DNA from: SB11 sp037968475
GTDB lineage: Bacteria; Bacteroidota; Bacteroidia; UBA8524
DNA length: 64,000 nt
Reading direction: 5' to 3'
NCBI GenBank assembly: GCA_037968475.1
Contig: JBBKVO010000040.1
Span: forward strand, 1-64,000
Shown here: piece by piece, positions 27,336 through 36,452 of the stretch
Position numbering within the stretch: the first letter of the stretch is position 1
Layout: each line of letters starts with the position of its first letter
The notes under the pieces: generated by a model
The model's database searches: none
What the model was told of the DNA's origin: nothing
The model's input: only the letters and a program-made list of their open reading frames with translations
Translations under genes and position numbers: made by a program

Positions 27336-27368
27336 CAAATTTTAAAAATTTGTCAAATAGTATCTTCA
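27320..27368. repeat. 49-bp perfect palindrome spanning the stop codon, TTTGTCAAA family
   Basis: A 24-nt left arm (27320-27343), centre base 27344 and 24-nt right arm. The left arm includes the last codons and stop codon of the ligase gene; the right arm is their exact complement. The core TTTGACAAATTTT is shared with palindromes at 33158-33202 and, with GAC and GTC swapped, at 48487-48529. It may also act as a terminator. Confidence 0.9.
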
Positions 27369-27715
27369 GGATATGAAAATCATAAAATCAATAGGCAACT
27401 TCTACCACCCTCAATCCCTCCTTTACCCACGCTTCTATCCTTCGACTTCGCTCAGGATGACAGTGCAGGGAGGGAAGCCACGCCACTACCCTTTGGAATT
27501 CGTGTATTTTGCTAAAAATATAGCACTGCCTTGTCCCCCTTGCGGGCTGTCATCCTGGCTCTCGAAGGAGTGCGAAGGGGGCAGGGGAAAGGTCTCTCAA
27601 CTACCTAACACCGAGCGGACGCTCTATTATTTTCGGCACGAGCGGACGCTCGAGCCAGCTTTTGCTCAAATAAAAAGTTAGAAAAAGACGGGTATGTGTG
27701 GACTGATTAGCCTTC
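27336..27715. repeat. Gene-free stretch with repeats
   Basis: These 380 nt contain the right half of the 49-bp palindrome, a copy of the ATCCTTCGACTTCGCTCAGG hairpin (27437-27461), a TGCGGGCTGTCATCC module (about 27540) and copy c of the 48-bp element. An open frame through it on the plus strand is made of these repeats and is not believed to be a gene. Confidence 0.75.
27614..27661 (-). repeat. 48-bp GAGCGGACGCTC element, copy c
   Basis: Full consensus copy, ending 54 nt before the stop codon of the minus-strand aroQ gene. Confidence 0.9.
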
Positions 27716-28162
27716 TTACTTCTTCATATAGCGCAACAGATAATGCAAGGCAAGGCGGTAGCCGTTTAGCCCCATACCTGTAATAATACCTGCACATTTT
27801 GATGCAGTTATCATAGTATGGCGGTATTCTTCGCGGGCATGAACATTACTTATGTGTACCTCTATAACTGGTGTGTTTATAGCCGCAATAGCATCGGCAA
27901 TGGCAACTGACGTATGGGCATATCCACCAGGGTTTAGTATTATACCCTTGCAATTTTGCCCAAACTGGTGTAGTTGGTCAATTATTTCACCCTCGCTATT
28001 GCTTTGAAAATATTCTATGTCAGTATGGCTGTGTTTATCTCGTAGTATTTCTAAATAATCTTCAAATGATTCTTTACCGTAGATCGCTGTCTCTCGTTGG
28101 CCTAATAGGTTCAAATTGGGGCCGTTTATAATAGCTACTTTGTACGTTTCTTCATTACCCAT
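27716..28162 (-). CDS. aroQ: Type II 3-dehydroquinate dehydratase
   Basis: Third step of the shikimate pathway (3-dehydroquinate to 3-dehydroshikimate), forming a dodecamer. The 148-residue protein has INGPNLNLLGQRE with the family's catalytic loop, the FQSNSEGEIIDQLHQ block, LNPGGYAHTSVAI and VIEVHISNVHAREEYRH with the catalytic His. The ATG at 28162 is preferred because the -7 box at 28186-28193 overlaps a longer GTG-initiated frame. Confidence 0.95.
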   Translation of the reverse strand: MGNEETYKVAIINGPNLNLLGQRETAIYGKESFEDYLEILRDKHSHTDIEYFQSNSEGEIIDQLHQFGQNCKGIILNPGGYAHTSVAIADAIAAINTPVIEVHISNVHAREEYRHTMITASKCAGIITGMGLNGYRLALHYLLRYMKK

Positions 28163-28185
28163 AATATTGGCACAATACCTGTACA

Positions 28186-28193
28186 CAAAGCTA
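28186..28193 (-). promoter_or_regulatory. -7 promoter box of aroQ
   Basis: TAGCTTTG on the minus strand, 23 nt before the aroQ ATG. Confidence 0.5.
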
Positions 28194-28247
28194 ATACAAA
28201 ACCCAAACTAAAGCAGGTATATTACTTCTTACCCGTTTTAAAAGTAG

Positions 28248-28255
28248 TATATTTG
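28248..28255 (+). promoter_or_regulatory. -7 promoter box of purF
   Basis: TATATTTG fits TAnnTTTG, 16 nt before the purF ATG. Confidence 0.5.
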
Positions 28256-28271
28256 GCGCTTCTTCATCACC

Positions 28272-30155
28272 ATGACTGACGACATTAAACACGAGTGCGG
28301 CGTAGCATTCATCAGGCTACTAAAGCCTTTGGAGTATTACAAACAAAAGTATGGTACTGCTGCTTACGGACTAGAAAAACTCTCTATGCTTATGATTAAG
28401 CAAAAAAATAGAGGGCAAAACGGCGCAGGCGTTGCAAGTATAAAATTGGATATCCCTGAGGGGCATCAATACATACACCGCTATCGTACAGCATCAAAAA
28501 ACTATCTGGCCGATACCATTGGCCATGTTACAGGACACTACAAAGCTCTTACTCAAGAGCAAAAAGAGGATGTTGACTACCTAAGAATTAATACTCCTTA
28601 CATAGGCGAATTATTATTAGGGCACTTACGCTACGGAACATACTCGCGCAATACCGATGATTTGTGCCACCCTTTTTACAGGCGTAACAACTGGATGAGC
28701 CGAAACCTTGTTTTGGCGGGCAACTTTAATATTACCAATGTTGATGATTTATTTAATCAACTGGTAGAGTTGGGGCAACACCCTAACGAAAAGGCCGATA
28801 CTATTTTGATGCTTGAAAAAATCGGGCACTTTTTAGATGATGAAGTTGGTGAAATTTACCACCGCTATAAAGACAAACTAACGCACCGCCAAATATCTGA
28901 TAAGATACGCGAGGAAATAAGTATCCCCCAAATACTAAAACGCTCGTTCAAAGCTATTGACGGCGGGTTTACTATGGTAGGTATGATTGGGCACGGTGAT
29001 GCTTTTATACTGCGCGACCCTGCGGGCATTCGCCCTGCCTTTTACTATATTGATGATGAAGTATGTGTGGCCGCTAGTGAACGCTCGGCTATACAAACTG
29101 TATTTAATGCCCCTATTGACGAGGTAAAAGAAATAACCCCCGGTAGTGCGCTTATAGTGCGCAAAAACGGTGAGGTGAAAGAAGAAGAGATTTTAGCCCG
29201 TGTAGAACAGCTTTCGTGCACTTTCGAGCGTATTTACTTTTCGAAAGGTAACGATAGGGATATTTATAAAGAACGTAAAAGCCTTGGACATCAAGTAGCT
29301 GAGAAAGTATTGCGTAAGGTGAATTATGACTTTAACAACACTATTTTTAGTTATATACCCAACACTGCCGCTACCAGTTTTTATGGTATGATGGACGGTG
29401 TGAATGATTACCTAAGCTGGTTTAAAAAACAGCAAATATTAGCTAACCGCAGCATGACTGAGGATGAGTTGGATACTTTGTTGAAATTGCAACCCCGTAG
29501 GGATAAGATTGTGCATAAGGACGAGAAGCTGCGCACTTTTATTACTGAAGACAGTAACCGAGAGGATTTGATAGGCCAAGTATACGATATTACGTATGGT
29601 TTGGTAACAGGTAAAGATACTCTTGTAGTGGTTGACGACTCAATTGTGAGAGGCAATACTTTGAAGATGAGTATTTTGAGGATTTTAGACCGATTAGGCC
29701 CCAAAAAAATCATAATAGTATCATCGGCTCCGCAAATACGCTACCCCGATTGTTATGGTATAGATATGTCGAAACTAAAAGACTTTGTGGCCTTTAAAGC
29801 CATGATAGAGCTGATAGAAGAAAACAATTTAACCCATAAACTAGACGAGGTATATGCTAAGGCTTTAGAAGAAATGAAAAAGCCTGCCGAAGAGATGGTG
29901 AATGTGGCGAAAGAATTATACGCACTGTTTACTACCGACCAAATAACCGATAGGATAGTAAAAATACTAACTCCTGCTGATATTAATGCAGAAGTAGATA
30001 TTATATATCAATCTATAAGCAACCTACACACAGCTTGCCCCAACCACAAAGGCGATTGGTATTTTACAGGTAACTACCCCACCCCCGGTGGCACAAGGGT
30101 AGCTAACAAAGCATTTATAAACTATTACAGTGGTAGCAGCGAAAGAGCTTACTAA
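28272..30155 (+). CDS. purF: Amidophosphoribosyltransferase (Bacteroidota long form)
   Basis: First committed step of purine synthesis, converting PRPP and glutamine to phosphoribosylamine. The N-terminal glutaminase domain carries Cys9 in HECGVAF, the likely nucleophile after removal of a short propeptide; RNPxGIRP-like sequence appears as LRDPAGIRPAFYY. The phosphoribosyltransferase domain has the PRPP loop VVVDDSIVRGNTLK (about 452-465). At 627 residues it is longer than the usual 470-510, with a C-terminal extension of about 100 residues, as seen in other Bacteroidota. A strong terminator follows. Confidence 0.93.
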   Translation: MTDDIKHECGVAFIRLLKPLEYYKQKYGTAAYGLEKLSMLMIKQKNRGQNGAGVASIKLDIPEGHQYIHRYRTASKNYLADTIGHVTGHYKALTQEQKEDVDYLRINTPYIGELLLGHLRYGTYSRNTDDLCHPFYRRNNWMSRNLVLAGNFNITNVDDLFNQLVELGQHPNEKADTILMLEKIGHFLDDEVGEIYHRYKDKLTHRQISDKIREEISIPQILKRSFKAIDGGFTMVGMIGHGDAFILRDPAGIRPAFYYIDDEVCVAASERSAIQTVFNAPIDEVKEITPGSALIVRKNGEVKEEEILARVEQLSCTFERIYFSKGNDRDIYKERKSLGHQVAEKVLRKVNYDFNNTIFSYIPNTAATSFYGMMDGVNDYLSWFKKQQILANRSMTEDELDTLLKLQPRRDKIVHKDEKLRTFITEDSNREDLIGQVYDITYGLVTGKDTLVVVDDSIVRGNTLKMSILRILDRLGPKKIIIVSSAPQIRYPDCYGIDMSKLKDFVAFKAMIELIEENNLTHKLDEVYAKALEEMKKPAEEMVNVAKELYALFTTDQITDRIVKILTPADINAEVDIIYQSISNLHTACPNHKGDWYFTGNYPTPGGTRVANKAFINYYSGSSERAY

Positions 30156-30190
30156 GCCTCTACCTGCACTTATCAAAAAAATAATACTAT

Positions 30191-30226
30191 AAAAAGCTCT
30201 GTACGAATATCGTACAGAGCTTTTTT
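30191..30226. terminator. Strong rho-independent terminator after purF
   Basis: A perfect 16-bp stem (AAAAAGCTCTGTACGA, 30191-30206, and its complement at 30210-30225) with loop ATA, ending in a T run. The A run on the left side makes it usable in both directions. Confidence 0.92.
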
Positions 30227-30352
30227 GTTTTCTAACCCAATACTTTTGCAATTGTTACAATCCCATTATAAGTGAAGTTAAAGAGAGTGAGGTAGATAAA
30301 GAGAACAATTGTTTTCAGCCGCTCACATCCATTTAAAATGAATAACAAACCC

Positions 30353-30360
30353 TAACTTTG
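30353..30360 (+). promoter_or_regulatory. -7 promoter box before the unknown gene at 30384
   Basis: TAACTTTG fits TAnnTTTG, 23 nt before the ATG. Confidence 0.5.
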
Positions 30361-30383
30361 CCCCTACTTTAAAAAAGGCATAC

Positions 30384-30863
30384 ATGAAACACGAAACCAG
30401 CACCATAAAAGCCGAAATGCGCAAAACCATTTTTGCAGCCGAAGAGCATTTGGCAATAACTATAAACGATGAGTTGCTGGATGTGTTTATTGATGAGTTT
30501 TATCCTGATGAAGAATACTTAGGGCTAATACCCACCTATTTGCCCGCTTTTGATAACGAAGACGAGTACGATTTGGTAATGGAGCGTGCTGTACCCGAAG
30601 AAGGAAAAACAACGTTACTACCCATACTAATGTGCCCCGAAGATTTAGATTTGGTATGCACCGTAATAGTAGCACAAGCCAAAACACAAGGCGATTATAT
30701 AATTTGGGAGCGATTGGGAGTTGATAAAAGCGAACCCAACAATCACCCACAAAGTGTAGGCACACAAGTACAATGGCTTACCCATATAAATAAACCACTA
30801 TACTTTAAAAAGAGCGAATACATAGAGTGCCTAAACGAATTTAAAAAACTGGCCGAATTATAG
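30384..30863 (+). CDS. Conserved-looking cytosolic protein, unknown
   Basis: A 159-residue acidic protein with no signal peptide or membrane helix. It is rich in Glu/Asp and Leu, with an ELLDVFIDEFYPDEEYLG stretch and a WERLGVDKSEPNN segment. It looks like a folded alpha/beta protein, perhaps of the small immunity-protein or SMI1-like kind, but I do not recognise a family. It has its own promoter box and is followed by a small GTCAT...ATCTC hairpin (30874-30900) before the carotenoid genes. Confidence 0.65.
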   Translation: MKHETSTIKAEMRKTIFAAEEHLAITINDELLDVFIDEFYPDEEYLGLIPTYLPAFDNEDEYDLVMERAVPEEGKTTLLPILMCPEDLDLVCTVIVAQAKTQGDYIIWERLGVDKSEPNNHPQSVGTQVQWLTHINKPLYFKKSEYIECLNEFKKLAEL

Positions 30864-30873
30864 TAGAGCATTT

Positions 30874-30900
30874 GTCATGCTGAATTTAGTTCAGCATCTC
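30874..30900 (+). repeat. GTCAT-hairpin-ATCTC element
   Basis: Frame GTCAT...ATCTC enclosing stem GCTGAA/TTCAGC with loop TTTAG. The same 27-nt frame with stem CCCGAA/TTCGGG occurs at 54-80 and 1130-1156 on the minus strand. Confidence 0.8.
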
Positions 30901-30937
30901 ATTGCCAAAGAATATTAAAATAACAAACAACCAAAAA

Positions 30938-31666
30938 ATGAAATACCTGTACCTGCTGCTCAACTTAGGCACATTCATATTTCCGTTTGCGTTGTCATTC
31001 GATAAAAAAGTAGCCTTTTATAAAAAGTGGAAATACCTTACTCCCGCTATACTTTTTGTTGCCCTGCTATTTTTGGTATGGGATTTCTTGTTTACCGATA
31101 TAGGCATTTGGAGTTTTAACGATGAATATATTACAGGAATTAAATTTTTTGGACTACCCATTGAAGAAATTTTATTCTTTTTCACAGTACCCTACGCCTG
31201 TGTATTTCTGTACGAGTGCATTATCGTTTACTTCCCAAAAGATTATCTAAAAAAATACGCTGTTGCTATTACCATAGTTATAATGGTGGGTGATGCTGTT
31301 TTGCTGTTTTTTAATTACGATAAACTATATACAGCCTCTACACTTGCTGTTTTAGGCGCATATATGATGCAGCTTTTGGTTGTAACCCGTGCCCAATGGC
31401 TTGGTAGATTCTATTTGGGCTATATTGCCTCTCTCGTTCCGTTTCTTATTATCAATGGGGTGCTTACAGCAATGCCTGTGGTGATGTATAACAATAGTGA
31501 AAACCTAAATATACGCTTGGGTAGTATACCTGTGGAGGATATGCTATACATGATGTTGTTACTGCTAATGAACATAGGTATTTACGAGCGATTGCAAAAA
31601 CGCTTTGTACGTATACCAAAAGAAGAAACACCCACAGAAGTATTCGACGCGCCTATAGAAATATGA
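30938..31666 (+). CDS. Lycopene cyclase, fused CrtYcd-type membrane protein
   Basis: A 242-residue membrane protein with seven or so predicted helices, made of two lycopene cyclase domains as in the fused CrtYc/CrtYd type. The signature PIEEILFFFTVPYACVFLYE is in the first half, and its weaker repeat PVEDMLYMMLLLLMNIGIYE in the second. It is expected to cyclise the ends of lycopene to beta-carotene. The ATG at 30938 starts directly at the first membrane helix; an earlier TTG is less likely. It overlaps the desaturase gene by 4 nt. No phytoene synthase gene is nearby. Confidence 0.87.
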   Translation: MKYLYLLLNLGTFIFPFALSFDKKVAFYKKWKYLTPAILFVALLFLVWDFLFTDIGIWSFNDEYITGIKFFGLPIEEILFFFTVPYACVFLYECIIVYFPKDYLKKYAVAITIVIMVGDAVLLFFNYDKLYTASTLAVLGAYMMQLLVVTRAQWLGRFYLGYIASLVPFLIINGVLTAMPVVMYNNSENLNIRLGSIPVEDMLYMMLLLLMNIGIYERLQKRFVRIPKEETPTEVFDAPIEI

Positions 31667-33165
31667 AAGTAGCCGTTATAGGTGCAGGTTTGGGAGGGCT
31701 AGCCGTAGCCATCCGATTGGCAAAAGCAGGGCACACGGTTGATATTTACGAAGCAAACCCATACGCAGGGGGCAAAGCCACAGAACATGAATTTGATGGT
31801 TTTAGGTTTGATGCAGGCCCATCACTGTTTACAATGCCACAATATGTTGAAGACCTTTTTACTCTTTGTGGTGAAGATATACAGGCACATTTCCCCTACC
31901 AGCGACTAAACCATATTTGTAATTATTATTTTGAAGATGGTACTGAGATAACTGCCCATGCCGATAAGGCCAAGTTTGCTGCCGAAATAGAAAACAAAAC
32001 TACCGACAAGGCAAGCAATGTGCTTAAATTCCTTCAAAAATCACAAAAAATATACGCGGTTACAAAAGGTTTGTTTCTTGAGAAATCGCTACACAAAATA
32101 AGCACCTATTTTAGTAAAGCAGCTTTTAAAGGGTATGCCCATTTGCACCAAATTGATGCCTTTACTACTATGGGCAATGTGGTAGATAAATACTTTAAAG
32201 ACAGTCGCACCCAACGTTTATTTAAACGTTATGCTACCTACAATGGCTCTAACCCTTACCAAGCACCAGCCACATTAAATATAATACCCCATTTAGAGTA
32301 TGGTATTGGTGCATATTTCCCCAAAAATGGTATACACGGTATTACCCAAGCCCTATTGTATTTGTGTGAGAAAGCAGGCGTAAAAATTCACCTGAACACT
32401 AAAGTAGAGAAGATTGTACATGAAGGGGAAAGCATTAAAGCTATTAGCCTTTTGCCTTTAGCTGTTGGCAATGAAAAACTTAAAACAGAAGACTTAAAAC
32501 AGGAAACTGATATAGTTGTAAGCAACTCAGATGTATACTTTACTTACAAGCATTTATTGGCTGATGTGTCGTTTCCTTCAAAGGTGCTTAATCAACCGCG
32601 TTCGTCATCAGCACTACTATTTTATTGGGGAATAAATAAGCAATTTCCCAAACTCGATTTGCACAACATACTGTTTAGTGAAGATTACGAAACCGAGTTC
32701 GACTATCTTTTCAATAAAAAAGAAGTGTATGCCGATCCTACGGTGTATATAAACATTACCGGTAAATACAAACCCGATGATGCTCCGCAAGGTTGCGAAA
32801 ACTGGTTTGTGATGATAAACGCTCCGCATATAAATGGGCAAAACTGGGATGAATTAATGGCGACAGCCCGATTGAATATTATTGATAAAATAAACCGTGT
32901 ACTAAAAACGGATATTGAAAAACACATTGTAGCTGAAAAAACACTTGACCCCCGTGGGATTGAAAGTGTAACCCAAAGCTATTTAGGCTCGCTATACGGC
33001 ACCAGTAGCAACAACCGTATGGCTGCTTTCTATCGCCATCCAAATTTCTCTAAAAAAATAAAAGGCTTATACTTTGTCGGAGGTAGCGTGCACCCCGGTG
33101 GAGGCATACCCCTTGTGCTTTCATCGGCTAAAATTGTAGCCGATATGGTGGGCAATGCCCGCTAG
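31663..33165 (+). CDS. Carotenoid desaturase (CrtI/CrtD family)
   Basis: A 500-residue FAD enzyme of the phytoene desaturase family. The N-terminal dinucleotide-binding motif is VAVIGAGLGGLAVAIRLAKAG, followed by YEANPYAGGKATEHEFDGFRFDAGPSLFTMP. The C-terminus has the FAD motif GLYFVGGSVHPGGGIPLVLSSAK. It most likely desaturates phytoene (CrtI) or a hydroxylated carotenoid (CrtD); these cannot be told apart without a tree. It overlaps the cyclase gene by 4 nt. Its stop codon is embedded in a palindrome. Confidence 0.9.
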   Translation: MKVAVIGAGLGGLAVAIRLAKAGHTVDIYEANPYAGGKATEHEFDGFRFDAGPSLFTMPQYVEDLFTLCGEDIQAHFPYQRLNHICNYYFEDGTEITAHADKAKFAAEIENKTTDKASNVLKFLQKSQKIYAVTKGLFLEKSLHKISTYFSKAAFKGYAHLHQIDAFTTMGNVVDKYFKDSRTQRLFKRYATYNGSNPYQAPATLNIIPHLEYGIGAYFPKNGIHGITQALLYLCEKAGVKIHLNTKVEKIVHEGESIKAISLLPLAVGNEKLKTEDLKQETDIVVSNSDVYFTYKHLLADVSFPSKVLNQPRSSSALLFYWGINKQFPKLDLHNILFSEDYETEFDYLFNKKEVYADPTVYINITGKYKPDDAPQGCENWFVMINAPHINGQNWDELMATARLNIIDKINRVLKTDIEKHIVAEKTLDPRGIESVTQSYLGSLYGTSSNNRMAAFYRHPNFSKKIKGLYFVGGSVHPGGGIPLVLSSAKIVADMVGNAR

Positions 33166-33202
33166 ATTTGACAAACTTTAAAAATTTGTCAAATCTAGCG
33201 GG
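33158..33202. repeat. 45-bp palindrome over the desaturase stop codon, TTTGTCAAA family
   Basis: An 18-nt left arm (33158-33175) runs from the last desaturase codons through the stop; the right arm (33185-33202) is its exact complement. The inner part pairs with one mismatch. The core TTTGACAAA...TTTGTCAAA is the same as at 27320-27368, but the outer arms are different and match the local gene end. Confidence 0.9.
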
Positions 33203-33278
33203 AAGGGATAAAATAAACTTCCCACCCAACCCTTTTGTAATGGCGTGCGTACTTACAATTAACAACGCATAATCAATT

Positions 33279-35786
33279 ATGAAAAAAATACTATTCACTT
33301 TTATTGCAGCAGCCTTAATGGTGTTGGGTACAAAAGCCCAAACCACCATTATAATAAAAGGCTCAACAAGTAATCCCGTTGCAGGTCAAACTGTTTGGAT
33401 AAACTATTGGGGGATACCTTCTACTTGTAATGTTCATGATACCACCACCACCGATTCGGCAGGTAATTTTTTATATACTTTAAATCTTGCCAGTGGCTGC
33501 AACTTTGGTTATGTGGTTACCAACATCATTGGTTGCCAAAACCAATACGATACACTTGCAGCTTCTTTTACACACGATTCAACCATAAAAAATAACGATA
33601 CCGCCTATATGAATATGGTGTATTGCGATAGTTGTAAGTATAAAAAAGCCGCGTTTAGTGTAACCAGTAATGGCACAAGTTTATTGGCATCGTTCACCAA
33701 TCTATCGACACCCAACTTTAATACGTTTTTGTGGCGATTTAGTGATGGTACTACATCAACAGCACAAAATCCTACCCACACTTATGGTAGTGTAGGAAAT
33801 TATACTGTGTGGCTAGTAGCTACTGATACGGTATGGGGCTGTGTAGACAGCGTACAGCGGTATGTGTATATTGATACTTGCGGGGGCTTTAACGATAGTT
33901 TTGAGCATATTATAAGCGGTTACACAGCAAACTTTTTTCCTAATTTAAAAGCATATCCTTTCCAGTATAAACTTACGTGGATTTTTGGCGACGGAACATC
34001 TTTAACAAATAACTATCCTTCGGCTACACATACATACGGTGCAGCAGGAACCTATACTGTATGCCTTATAACCCAAGATACGGTGAATGGTTGTAGCGAT
34101 TCGGTATGTAAAACTATAACCACAGCATCTCAAAATTGTAGTGGTTTCACCGCTAATTTTACACCAACAGCCAGCGGTATGTCGGGTAATTTTACAAGCA
34201 CATCATCATCAAACGCCAATTTATTTATTTGGAACTTTGGCGATAGCACCACCACTATCGATACTTCAAAATTTGCCAGCCACATCTATACCACAGCAGG
34301 CACATATACAGTATGTTTAATAGCACTTGATACCGTATCAAATTGTACCGATACAATATGCAAAACCATTACAGTGGGTAATAATTGCAGCGGGCACAAC
34401 GCCAATTTCAATTTTTCAGTATCGGGCACGGGTGTTAATTTCACCAATACATCATCTCGCCCATGGGGCACAACAGCAATATATTTTTGGAGTTTTGGTG
34501 ATAGTACTATAGATTCTACTTATAATAAATCACATACCTATTCAAGCCCTGGTGTATACCAAGTGTGCTTAACTTCATACCTAACCAATGGCTGTATATC
34601 AACAATATGTAAAAACGTTACTGTATCTGGCGGAACTTGTTTAGGCTTTACTGCCGATTTTAAAACTGCCGATTCTTGCGGTACTGTATTTTTCTTCAGC
34701 TCATCATCACTTAATGCCAATATGTTTAGCTGGACTTTTGGAAATGGGCTATCATCAACAACAGAAAATCCTGTAACCACCTATTCATCATCGGGCACAT
34801 ACACTGCTTGCCTAATAGCAAAAGATACCCTGCTGGGCTGTACTGATACTATTTGTCAATCGGTTACATCAACAAGCCAACTTTCAGGTATAATTTATAG
34901 AGATAGTGGACAAGTAGCCGATTCGGGCTGGGTGTACTTAATAGAAATGAGTATAGACAGTATAACGGGCGACACCTCTCTTACTGCGGTAGATTCTACC
35001 CTATTCTTTTATGGCGGATATTATAGCTTTTGGAATATACCCTCAGGCAATTATCTGATAAAAGCAGCACTTGCACCCGGTGCGGCATATTATGGCAACA
35101 GGCTGCCTACCTACTACACCCAATCATCATTGTGGAGTAGTGCTACATCGGTAAACGTAAATGGGTGCGCATATATCAATATTACCCTGCTATCGGGTAC
35201 AAACCCAGGAGGATCGGGCTTTATAGGAGGACTAGTCTCACAAGGAGCGAACAAAGTAGGCGACCCATTGGAAGATGTACACGTTGTATTGTTTACCGCT
35301 GACGGAAAAACAGTTGCATGGCAGTATACTGATGATAACGGTAACTACAAGTTTGATAATCTTGCCTACGGCGATTATAAAGTAGTAGTGGATGTATTGG
35401 GTAAACGTAGCGAAGAGTACTTGGTAACCCTTAGCGAAGCCCAGCCCAGCAATAGCGATGGCAATTTTGATGTAAATACTACAAGTGTAGTAGTGGTTAA
35501 AAAATCAGCCACAGGCATTGCTCCCATTGCCACCAAACAATTACAACTTTATCCTAACCCTGCTACACAGCAAGTAAATCTAATGTTTGAGGCAACGGAA
35601 GAAGCCATTACAAGCATCAACATAATGGATATAAGCGGCAGGCTAGTACAACAACAAAATATACAAACCACTAAAGGTAGCAATACCGCACTGCTTGATG
35701 TGAGCAATTTGCAAAGCGGAATGTATTTAGTAAACATAAAAGTTGGCGATAGAAACTATATTAGCCGTTTAAGTGTACACAGATAA
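33279..35786 (+). CDS. Secreted protein with five PKD domains and T9SS sorting tail
   Basis: An 835-residue surface or released protein. Signal peptide KKILFTFIAAALMVLGTKAQ. After a small N-terminal domain (about 21-122), five PKD-like repeats (about 123-530), each with a (W/F)xFGD-type strand and, in most, TYTVCL plus C(T/S)DT(I/V)CKTIT, so cysteine pairs recur. Two SpaA/Cna-like regulatory domains follow (about 535-740; GGLVSQGANKVGDPLEDVHVVLF), then the type A T9SS tail (LYPNPATQQ, SGMYLVNIK). The same PKD type occurs in the lipoprotein at 37985, and the genes lie together, suggesting linked function. Confidence 0.87.
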   Translation: MKKILFTFIAAALMVLGTKAQTTIIIKGSTSNPVAGQTVWINYWGIPSTCNVHDTTTTDSAGNFLYTLNLASGCNFGYVVTNIIGCQNQYDTLAASFTHDSTIKNNDTAYMNMVYCDSCKYKKAAFSVTSNGTSLLASFTNLSTPNFNTFLWRFSDGTTSTAQNPTHTYGSVGNYTVWLVATDTVWGCVDSVQRYVYIDTCGGFNDSFEHIISGYTANFFPNLKAYPFQYKLTWIFGDGTSLTNNYPSATHTYGAAGTYTVCLITQDTVNGCSDSVCKTITTASQNCSGFTANFTPTASGMSGNFTSTSSSNANLFIWNFGDSTTTIDTSKFASHIYTTAGTYTVCLIALDTVSNCTDTICKTITVGNNCSGHNANFNFSVSGTGVNFTNTSSRPWGTTAIYFWSFGDSTIDSTYNKSHTYSSPGVYQVCLTSYLTNGCISTICKNVTVSGGTCLGFTADFKTADSCGTVFFFSSSSLNANMFSWTFGNGLSSTTENPVTTYSSSGTYTACLIAKDTLLGCTDTICQSVTSTSQLSGIIYRDSGQVADSGWVYLIEMSIDSITGDTSLTAVDSTLFFYGGYYSFWNIPSGNYLIKAALAPGAAYYGNRLPTYYTQSSLWSSATSVNVNGCAYINITLLSGTNPGGSGFIGGLVSQGANKVGDPLEDVHVVLFTADGKTVAWQYTDDNGNYKFDNLAYGDYKVVVDVLGKRSEEYLVTLSEAQPSNSDGNFDVNTTSVVVVKKSATGIAPIATKQLQLYPNPATQQVNLMFEATEEAITSINIMDISGRLVQQQNIQTTKGSNTALLDVSNLQSGMYLVNIKVGDRNYISRLSVHR

Positions 35787-35805
35787 AAATTGGTATAAAT
35801 AATCT

Positions 35806-35842
35806 GTGATAAGCAAAGCTCGGTAAGGGCTTTGCTTATCAC
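35806..35842 (+). promoter_or_regulatory. Hairpin between the PKD protein and the sigma factor gene
   Basis: A 14-bp perfect stem (GTGATAAGCAAAGC, 35806-35819, with its complement at 35829-35842) and a 9-nt loop, followed by a weak T-rich stretch. It could terminate or attenuate read-through from the PKD gene into the ECF sigma operon, or act as a leader structure, 28 nt before the ATG. Confidence 0.6.
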
Positions 35843-35870
35843 TATTTTAAAATTAGTATGTAAGCCCTTG

Positions 35871-36452
35871 ATGTTCATATCGAAAGAACTTATACAGCAA
35901 TGTATCGATAATGACAGAAAAGCCCAATTGGAGCTTTATAAGGCTTGCTATTCCTTCATCATGCGTATCTGCTACCGTTATCATACCTCAAAAGATGATG
36001 TATTGGCGGCGCACAACGAAAGCTTTTTAAAAATCGTATTAAACCTTAAAAGCTATAAAGCGGATGCCCCTTTTGAAGTATGGGCGAGAAGGGTAACTGT
36101 AAATACCATTATTGACGGTTACAGAAAAAATAAAAAGTTAAAAGAAACCATAGAGTATATTGACACAACTTCGCCTGATTATATAGAAGAACCTATTGAT
36201 GAGGGTAACGAAGTAGAGATGAAACTGGAGGCAGACGACCTGTATAAGCTAATATACCAACTGCCACCCATGTGCCAAAAAGTATTTAATCTGTATGTAG
36301 TAGATGGATATAACCATAGAGAGATAGGCGAATTATTAGGGATTAATGAGGGAACTTCAAAATCGCAATTGTTTGATGCACGTAGAAAACTGCAACAAAT
36401 GTTAAAAAATTACCACACGCCAAAAGCAGCAAGTAATGAACCGGCTAAGTAA
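35871..36452 (+). CDS. ECF-type RNA polymerase sigma factor
   Basis: A 193-residue sigma factor with only regions 2 and 4. Region 2 (about 1-85) includes AYKACYSFIMRICYRY-like core-binding helices and SYKADAPFEVWARRVTVNTIIDGYRK (-10 recognition); region 4 (about 118-180) has LPPMCQKVFNLYVVDGYNHREIGELLGINEGTSKSQLFDARRKL, a clear helix-turn-helix. The ATG at 35871 gives a normal ECF N-terminus; an upstream TTG at 35832 lies in the hairpin. Its stop overlaps the next gene by 17 nt, the classic coupling of an ECF sigma factor with its membrane anti-sigma partner. Confidence 0.92.
   Translation: MFISKELIQQCIDNDRKAQLELYKACYSFIMRICYRYHTSKDDVLAAHNESFLKIVLNLKSYKADAPFEVWARRVTVNTIIDGYRKNKKLKETIEYIDTTSPDYIEEPIDEGNEVEMKLEADDLYKLIYQLPPMCQKVFNLYVVDGYNHREIGELLGINEGTSKSQLFDARRKLQQMLKNYHTPKAASNEPAK

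Noticed and set aside
27373..27681. Open frame of about 100 codons on the plus strand
   Set aside because: It is made of intergenic repeats (a GTCA hairpin copy and the 48-bp element), and other copies of the same repeats are closed by stops. No protein-like features.
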